A DNA stretch of 64,000 nucleotides, taken from the NCBI GenBank assembly GCA_038363925.1, contig JAQQWL010000011.1:744001-808000 (forward strand), given 5' to 3'. Source of the DNA: Apiospora phragmitis (taxonomy: Eukaryota > Ascomycota > Sordariomycetes > Amphisphaeriales > Apiosporaceae). Position numbers and translations under genes: made by a program. The first letter of the stretch is position 1, and the number at the start of each line of letters is the position of its first letter. Below the pieces are notes generated by a model. It worked only from the letters and a program-made list of their open reading frames with translations, had not been told where the DNA came from and did not search any database. Shown one piece after another: positions 57,391-64,000 of the stretch.

Positions 57391-59949
57391 ATGGAGGCGG
57401 CAGTCCCTTCGCGAGGTAAAGGCGACCAGTCTTACATAAATACATATGATAAGGATGGCGTCACGGAAACCGTCGAGCCAGCGACGCTGGAGAGGTACAT
57501 GTCCAATGACACCTGATCAAGACACCATGCTGACCAATATACCAGCATTTCCGAGGGAGTCAGGTTAGACTCGTCGGGTCCTGGGGCTCAAAAACAACCA
57601 AGGAAGATGCCGTCAAAACAATCGATGCAGTGGCCCTTTCATCGCCGGATGGCCTCAGACTCGCCTTCCAGTGTATTGACGTCGCATTTCAGGCGGCCGT
57701 CATCGAGCTGGAACAACCTCAAGTCTTTCTTCAAGGTAGAGGAAGACACCGTGAGCTTGTCGAGCAAGCCCCTGGTCCCGGATTACGTCGTGCATTATAT
57801 TAGAGGCGAGACGCCCGAGACGCTAGCGAAGAAGCGAGAGCAGAGGAGAAATGGCCAAAGGATGGCCACCGTCACGCCGCAGCGCGAGAGGTTCATGTCG
57901 CAGCAAGTCGAACTCGAAGACCCATGGGCGTCCCGGACGAAACTGAATCTTGATGGAAACGGATACGCGAATGAGGGTCGGCAGAGAGGCGTAGGAAAGT
58001 ACTTGGCCGGATGGAAGGGAGGAGCGACATGCAACATCATCCTGGCCTTCGTCCTGTTGGTACTAGCCGTGATCTGCCTGATCCTGGCCATGACAAGACA
58101 GGTGGTAGCTGGCGAGACTATCATCTTCTCAGGCTCGTGCGACATGGCGTCCAGTATCAACACCGGCCTGCACGCCGCCATAAACGTCTTCGCCATCACC
58201 ATTTTAGTCGGAAGCAACTACGTCTTCCAGATCCTTTCGAGTCCGACGCGGCTCGAGCTCGCAAGCGCACATAAGAAAAAACAGTGGTTGGATATTGGCA
58301 TACCATCACTAAGAAACCTGTTCCACGTCTCGGGTTTACGGACAGCACTGATAGCCGTTGCGCTGTTGTGTGCTGTGACGACTCAAATAATGTGAGTTTA
58401 TACAAATGCTTTGGCATGGTGCTTACTTTCTCTATTTGGCAGTAAACTGACATTGTGCAGATATAATGCCGTAATTTTTACTTCTCCTACCGGCTTCAAG
58501 TCGGATATTGTTGTCGTCACGAACGACTTTCTCACCGGTGCGCCCTTTGCGAACGGAACCGAATTCAACCGAGCGGACATGTCCCAGCCGGATATCTTGT
58601 CTCTTCAGAACGACGCACGCGCCGGAAAACTTGCCGATCTCGCGACTGTGCCCTGCCTGCAGCAGGTTGGCGGGGAATTTGACACCACCTACGACGCCTT
58701 GGTTTTGATAACGAAGTTGTCTTCGGCCCGCAGTTCTGTGATCCAGACCGGAAAGTCAGGAGACATGTTCCAGTTAAACAGCATGTCTTCGGTCGCGATT
58801 AGTGTACCGGTTGATGAAAAGGTTGTCGATCGCTGCCTCGGGCGCCAAGGACTTCCCCAGACTTGCAAGGTCAGCGTCAGCAGCCCGTTGCTGGGTATAG
58901 TAGGAGCTCTTCATCTTATCACGCTCTTCAGCATGGCCGCTGTTTTGTCGTGGCGGAATTTCGAACCTCTGGTCTCGCTGGGTGATGCGATCCGATCCTT
59001 CATGCGAAACCCGGACCCGTCGACGGCCTCGGCTTGTTTCTTGGACAAGCAGGACGTCAGAGAGGGCCGCTGGGGCTTCAACGAAGCCAAGTACTTCACA
59101 CCCACCGACCACTTCTGGTTCTTTACTCCGTCTATCAAGCGCTGGGTCCTGACCATCGTCTCGTGGATCATGATTACCGCGCCCACGGCCGCTGCCGTCG
59201 CCCTGATCATCGAACACGAGCCCACGGGCACGCTCACGCCCCTGGCCACGGCGACGCCCTACACGACCTTCCTGCTCGGCGACTCCACTACACCTTCTCT
59301 AACCCACATGCAGGCGGCCGTACTTGCCTCAGTCCCGCAACTGCTCCTCGCCATCCTTTACCTTACCACCAACTCCCTCCTGACGACCTACTGGCTTTCG
59401 CACGAGATGTCCTTCTTCGCCATCGGGCTTCGGCCCCTCCGCGTCTCGGCCGACCCCGTCGGCTACCAGACCACTTCGCTCTACCTCACGCTCCCGCGGC
59501 CCATCTCCTGGGCCCTGTACGTCCTCTTCGTCGCCATGAGCTTCGTGCTCTCGCAGGCCGTCTTCCCGGCCATCGTCAGCACGGGCACGGCGCGCGTGCG
59601 CAACACGGAAATCGTCGGCGTCGGCTTCTCCACGCTCGCCCTGCTGATCCTCCTGGCCCTCCTCGTCGTGCTGATCCTGGGCGTGCTGGCCCTCGGCCTC
59701 CGCCGCGCCCCGGCCGCCACCTACGCCGACGGCGCGCAGAAGGGCAACCCGCTCGCCCTGCGCGGCGGCGCCTGCTCCGCCGTGCTGAGCGCCAAGTGCC
59801 ACCCGGCGCCCGGCGAGCCCGAGCGCGCCTGGCGCTGCCCCCTCGTGTATGGCGTCACCACCGAGCCCGTGGGGGCCCAACAGGTCGGGCACTGCGCGTT
59901 TAGCAGCGTCAGCGTGGGTGCGGTGGATGCGGGCAAGATTTATGCTTAA
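57391..59949 (+). CDS. polytopic membrane protein, DUF6536-type
   Basis: Exons 57391-57494, 57546-58391 and 58461-59949; introns 51 and 69 nt, both phase 2; 812 aa, intact. A soluble N-terminal ~185 residues precede the conserved segment GWKGGATCNIILAFVLL and the first membrane helix (residues ~190-215). A second helix follows (AAINVFAITILVGSNYVFQIL) with the signature LSSPTRLELASAHKKKQWLDIG. Next come RTALIAVALLCAVTTQI, a ~230-residue probably extracytoplasmic loop (YNAVIFTSP onward), and about six further helices in the C-terminal half. This is the DUF6536 family common in Sordariomycetes, of unknown function. The ATG at 57391 (MEAAVPSRGKGD) is chosen because both splices then keep one frame. 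Confidence 0.9.
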
Positions 59950-61214
59950 CTTTAATCTCAGGCTAGATGATTTGTGTAGACCGCAGGGTTGGTCTCTAGG
60001 TGTTTTTGTGTTGTTTTTAATTTTATGGCGAATGGAGAGGGTTTTATTTATTTTACCCAATATACCAGCGGACGCAACTGGTTGTGCATAACATACTTTC
60101 ATTTACATCCTCCAAAGAGGGGATACGGAGAATGTGGACTGGGGGGCTGGTGAAAGACTAAATGGGACTGGATTCATTTGATCAGACGAATATATATACC
60201 CCCATATGACGTCTATTTGTTACACTTTAACTCTTCCCCATCTAACGAGACCTGGCGAGAAACGGCGTTTACGCTTTCCAAATCTCATTGTCTCTTCGGC
60301 ATGGGCCGGATCTGGGATTGAATGGCATCGGAAAAGAGGGAAAAGGCAGACAGACACAGGAGGATGTTGAAAAAACGGACACATCAGAAATACTTCGAAA
60401 GTATTCATTAAATACCAAATGTTTAAGAATCAAAAAGAGGCAGAGACCACAATCTGTACACATCTTCTTTCCAATGTTTTTTTCTCTATTCAGCGAATGA
60501 AGGGTGTGAAATTTAGGATGTATGTTCATCGAAATAGGGGCCCATCCTTCCCTTCCATCCATCCATCCATCCATCCATCCATCCATGAATGCTGTGTCTA
60601 CTACTTCATAGAAGTTCTTTATCTTGAATGCTTGCGGGTGTGTGCAAGTCCCTGTTCTGGAATCCCCACTTCTTCAAGCAAACCCGATCGATGACGCCTG
60701 TTTGTGTTGGAGTGTTCCTTCCTAATTCCAGTCCAATAATATGCCGCCGATTTCGCCGATATGCTTGCTTGTTCTCTTATTTCTGTTCCAACGGAGAAGA
60801 GAGAAAGTCGATGTTTCTTCTCTCCTCTCTTCCGCCTCTTTCTTCCTCGCACCCCATGTGTAAAACACCGTTATCCAAATATGCCTCAGCGCTCGCAAAG
60901 GTAAAAAGTAAGGTATATGTAGGTGGTCTTCCTACAATGTAAAGCGCGCAAGGGGCATATTTCCGAAAACCCTTGGAAACGCCAGCAATGGGGGGGGGGG
61001 AGTGAGATATCTTCAACCCCAGGGGAAGTTTAAAAGAAGAAAAAGCAGAAGGGAAAAAAGCAGCCTTGCCTCCCTTCTTCATTAATCCACAATACACCAT
61101 AATTATACAAAAGCGAAAAGAAGACCGACCGACCGACTCAAGGCACCGTCGTCGTGGTCATAAATTGAAAGGTAGCTTTTTCTGTATTCAGGTTTCCCAG
61201 GTTCCCCGAGCTTC
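59950..61214. other. intergenic, convergent 3' region
   Basis: 3' flanks of two converging genes. AT/CT-rich low complexity with a (CATC)n repeat at 60554-60586. No gene seen. Confidence 0.5.
60554..60586. repeat. (TCCA)n tetranucleotide repeat
   Basis: Eight consecutive TCCA units. Confidence 0.95.
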
Positions 61215-64000
61215 TTAATCCTCAATGGCGCTTTCGTCGCATTGGGAAGGCCTTTGTTGGGTAGTACTAGTATCTTTATTGTTGCAGGTGGCGGTCGTAG
61301 TAGTAGTAGGGGCGCCGCCGACTTGGACCTGGACGTTGGCTCTGGCCTTCTCCTGGCTCTCAATGAAGCGGTCCCAGTATTCCACGTCGACATCACGTAG
61401 CCTCCGGAATATCTCTTCCCTCTCCTGCTGGAACACCTTGACAGAGCCCTGTTCGGCCGCCTTCTTCCGCAGATCCTCGCCATCCGCGCCCAGGTCGTCG
61501 AGCAGACCTTCGATCATCCGCTTCTGCTCCGGCTCGTTGGCGACCTCCGAACACGTAAGCAGATCGAGGTTGGCCTGTCGGAGGAAGCCCCGGCGGAACT
61601 TGTGACCGACCCGGAGGGCGCGGCCCTCTTCCTCGACAAGGGCTTTGGATGTTGACGACATGATCGAGTTGGATCGTGAGCGGGCAGGCGATTTGAGTTC
61701 GGTCTCGAGGTCTTCCGTATCTGATACCGCCACTGCATCCATTTCATTGGAAGAAAAGGACGGAGCATGCTCAGGCGTGGGTGCTGGCACGACCGTTGCT
61801 TCGGCGTCGACGCGAGTCTCAGGGAATTCATCCTCGAATCTCTTGATAATGCCTTCAATTGTGGTATTGAGGAAAACGAGCCGGTCTAGGTTAAGGTCAG
61901 TAAAATGCACCCGTGACTTGTGAGGTTTCATCGGTTTACTATAGTTGTTCATGTCCCTGGACGACGCAGCCTTTGCTCGTGTCAGAGCCGGCTGCAGTCG
62001 GGCATGAATCTTCCTGGCGCTAGCAAGTAGATGCTTGGACATGTCCTTGGCTTTGCCCGAAGGCACATGAGCCCTCGGCGCAATGTGGCCTGTCTCGAGC
62101 TCCCTCATGAACTCCCCTGACTGCCGCCTGGAATCGTCTCCGACGTTCTTCAGCACACAGGCCAAGGCCTTGACAACGCCTGTGCCTCCGATGACGTAGT
62201 CTTCATCGGCTGCTTCACTCTGGTCGTCTTCCGCACTGTCCACAGCTGCGGGGTCGGCAGGGTTTCCGACAATATGCCGAAGCACATCTGGGTACTTGTT
62301 GATGTCTGCCGGAACCTGCTCTCCGGGAACGTGGTCACGAATATCTGGCACAAGATGAACGTTGTGGAGACAGTGCGCGAGCGCCTGGTTTGCCAAAGCT
62401 TTGACGATCTCGCCAGATTCGACGCTCGGGATATCGATGTCGATTTTGACCAGACTGTCCGATACTCTCGCGGCAGCCAGTAGTGATGCATAGAGAGCAC
62501 ATGCCTCCTCTTGGGTATCCTCAGTCCTCGCGTCGGCTAAGCCCACAAGTTTCGGGTTTTCGAGTAGGTTGATATGTGCCAGATGCTTGATCTCCGGTAG
62601 AACCTCAGCCAGTGCAATGGCTTGCTCGGACGACATATCCACATCGGCCAAATGCACACGCTTGAGCGTCTCCATCTTCGGAAGATACCTGCGTAATAAC
62701 CCGATGGCGCTGGGGTCCGAGTCGCAAAGATCGTGATTATGAGACAGGTCAAGGAACTTGAAGTTCTTGACCTTGGTCAGCTTGGGCAACAATTTACACA
62801 GTGACCCAGGCTTTAGGTTGCAATTTGCTAAGCTCAGTGCCCACATGGTTCCGTCTTCGTTGATAGCCTCCGCAATGCCCTCGAGGTTATCTCTTAGGTT
62901 GTTGCCGCCCAAGTCCAGGCCTTGGCACTTCCCGTCGCGCAAGTATCTCGCGACTTGTTGCAGCCCCTGGCCGTCGAGCTCGTTATGAGCGAGCCCAAGT
63001 CGTGTTACCCCTGATTTGAGAATTCCGTCTATCAGAACCGTCAGCTGGGTTGTCGTGATGCCCGTCTCGCCCATGTTCAACAGTTCTAGCTCGGGGCCAG
63101 CCAATCGTTCCGCGAGAGCTTTGGACAATAGCGATGATATGTCATGTGGTCCAGCAGATCCATTGTGCAGATGGAAATGATGCGACAAGGGACTCTTCGT
63201 AGGCTCTTGCGATGGAGCGGGGAATGGTATACTCGAAAGATCCAGATACTTGATAGAGTGGCACATGTGGATAAAAAGGCAGATATGTTTCCATCCGTCA
63301 ACTCCGAGTTTGTTGTTCCTTAAGACCAGTCTCTCCACTACGCCGCCTTGTCGAGCCAGCTCTACAGGCTTGGATAATGACCTCCTGTGTTGTCTAGCGG
63401 CCGGTTTCCTAGCGGATAGAAGGCCTGATAAAACACCGCGAACACCGTCGTCTGTCAAGCCGCAGTTTTCCAGTACGACCTCCTTGATTGGCACAACAGC
63501 AAAGAAGTCGCCCAAAGTGACAAGGTCTTCGCGTGACATGAAATATCCAGTCAGATCAAGCTTCTCGACCACTCCGTTGTCTGTAGATTTGGGCAGCTGC
63601 GTCGTGATTTTGGTCAAGATGTCTGTTTCTCGAAGCTGACAGCATCTGCGATATATCCGGCCGGGGTTTGTGGTAGGCGTGGACTGCGTCTTCTGCGGGC
63701 CCTTGGGTATCAATACTTCGTCACTGGATGAATCGCTGTCGTAGTGCAACTCCATAGGAATAAATCCCTTTTCGAGAGCCTCTTTCCGTTTCTGTTCTTT
63801 CTTGGCCTTCCTTTCCGCCTCGCTTTTCTTCTTCTTCTCTTTTTTCCGTGTCGTTTCCTTCTCTGCTGGTTTTGGGTCGTCGATTGGTATAGGGGCCGGA
63901 GGTTGCCCGTTCGGTGCCTCGGTTCCCTCCTTTGCGGGGGCCTCTTTGGGAAGTTCCTCACCAGTCGCCTTCACAACACCATTGATTTCTTTCTGTGCTT
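61215..64000 (-). CDS. leucine-rich-repeat (RNI-like) protein, 5' end beyond the window
   Basis: The minus-strand frame is open from the window edge to the stop at 61215, at least 927 residues; the start lies to the right of 64000. The N-terminal part is Lys/Glu-rich (EKKKKSEAERKAKKEQKRK). LRRs of the ribonuclease-inhibitor type follow: VVLENCGLTDDGVRGVL, LVLRNNKLGVDGW, RLGLAHNELDGQGLQQV, ALSLANCNLKPGSL and KFLDLSHNHDLC. The C-terminal region contains KSRVHFTDLN, matching the RVxF docking motif for protein phosphatase 1. LRR proteins with that motif exist in animals (PPP1R37), and Aspergillus relatives have been called Mhp1-like cell-wall proteins. A PP1 adaptor role is inference. Confidence 0.78.
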   Translation of the reverse strand, partial: AQKEINGVVKATGEELPKEAPAKEGTEAPNGQPPAPIPIDDPKPAEKETTRKKEKKKKSEAERKAKKEQKRKEALEKGFIPMELHYDSDSSSDEVLIPKGPQKTQSTPTTNPGRIYRRCCQLRETDILTKITTQLPKSTDNGVVEKLDLTGYFMSREDLVTLGDFFAVVPIKEVVLENCGLTDDGVRGVLSGLLSARKPAARQHRRSLSKPVELARQGGVVERLVLRNNKLGVDGWKHICLFIHMCHSIKYLDLSSIPFPAPSQEPTKSPLSHHFHLHNGSAGPHDISSLLSKALAERLAGPELELLNMGETGITTTQLTVLIDGILKSGVTRLGLAHNELDGQGLQQVARYLRDGKCQGLDLGGNNLRDNLEGIAEAINEDGTMWALSLANCNLKPGSLCKLLPKLTKVKNFKFLDLSHNHDLCDSDPSAIGLLRRYLPKMETLKRVHLADVDMSSEQAIALAEVLPEIKHLAHINLLENPKLVGLADARTEDTQEEACALYASLLAAARVSDSLVKIDIDIPSVESGEIVKALANQALAHCLHNVHLVPDIRDHVPGEQVPADINKYPDVLRHIVGNPADPAAVDSAEDDQSEAADEDYVIGGTGVVKALACVLKNVGDDSRRQSGEFMRELETGHIAPRAHVPSGKAKDMSKHLLASARKIHARLQPALTRAKAASSRDMNNYSKPMKPHKSRVHFTDLNLDRLVFLNTTIEGIIKRFEDEFPETRVDAEATVVPAPTPEHAPSFSSNEMDAVAVSDTEDLETELKSPARSRSNSIMSSTSKALVEEEGRALRVGHKFRRGFLRQANLDLLTCSEVANEPEQKRMIEGLLDDLGADGEDLRKKAAEQGSVKVFQQEREEIFRRLRDVDVEYWDRFIESQEKARANVQVQVGGAPTTTTTATCNNKDTSTTQQRPSQCDESAIED

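Noticed and set aside
59329..60102. 257-codon minus-strand ORF over the 3' end of the DUF6536 gene
   Set aside because: Charged low-complexity translation opposite conserved membrane helices; a shadow frame.
1..64000. CRISPR arrays, prokaryotic operons, riboswitches, phage attachment sites
   Set aside because: The window has spliced eukaryotic genes and RIP; no direct-repeat/spacer array or bacterial signals were seen.

Overview
The window is nuclear DNA of a filamentous ascomycete, most likely a Sordariomycete. Genes are GC-rich at third positions and carry short spliceosomal introns (about 47-222 nt, with GT..AG ends and CTAAC-like branch sites). One roughly 10.8 kb block is extremely AT-rich with CpA depleted into TpA, which is the signature of repeat-induced point mutation (RIP). 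No operons, CRISPR arrays or bacterial features are present. Assignments rest on reading the translations by eye; no database search was possible.

Layout. 1-5.3 kb: eIF3 subunit c (NIP1) and a hemerythrin-like protein with a probable mitochondrial leader. 5.9-16.7 kb: the RIP island. It holds a full-length, RIP-killed Ty3/Gypsy chromovirus (7041-14860; 703-bp LTRs; 5-bp target duplication), older RIP-mutated sequence on both sides, and a solo LTR of the same family (16026-16709) flanked by a perfect GCATG duplication. 17.3-24.4 kb: an accessory-looking set, namely a D-2-hydroxyacid dehydrogenase, a complete five-exon GDP-mannose 4,6-dehydratase, an AsaB/CmcJ-like oxidoreductase, an Ap4A-phosphorylase-like HIT protein and a small Cys-rich secreted-type protein lacking its first exon. 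24.8-27.3 kb: a tRNA-like relic with a strongly folded insert and unrecognised coding-like segments.

27.4-36 kb: an alpha-arrestin with a PPxY motif, a 4.8 kb gene-free stretch and a SnoaL-like protein. 37.8-46.9 kb: an SGNH esterase (IAH1-like), a HAD-family hydrolase, ribosomal protein L5, a two-domain fungal protein (PigL_N-like N-terminus plus C2H2-like finger) and an emopamil-binding-protein (EBP) family sterol-isomerase-like protein. 48.5-64 kb: a degenerate P-loop kinase-like protein, a large F-box protein, a 4.6 kb gene-poor stretch, a DUF6536-type membrane protein and an LRR protein that runs off the right end.

The housekeeping genes (eIF3c, RPL5, arrestin, F-box) form ordinary background and the RIP island is a discrete insertion. 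The genes on the island's right flank might form a small nucleotide-sugar or metabolite module, but that is inference. Four otherwise conserved genes contain five single-base frame breaks, each in or beside a G/C run. This looks more like homopolymer error in the assembly than decay, and the affected models are described as corrected.
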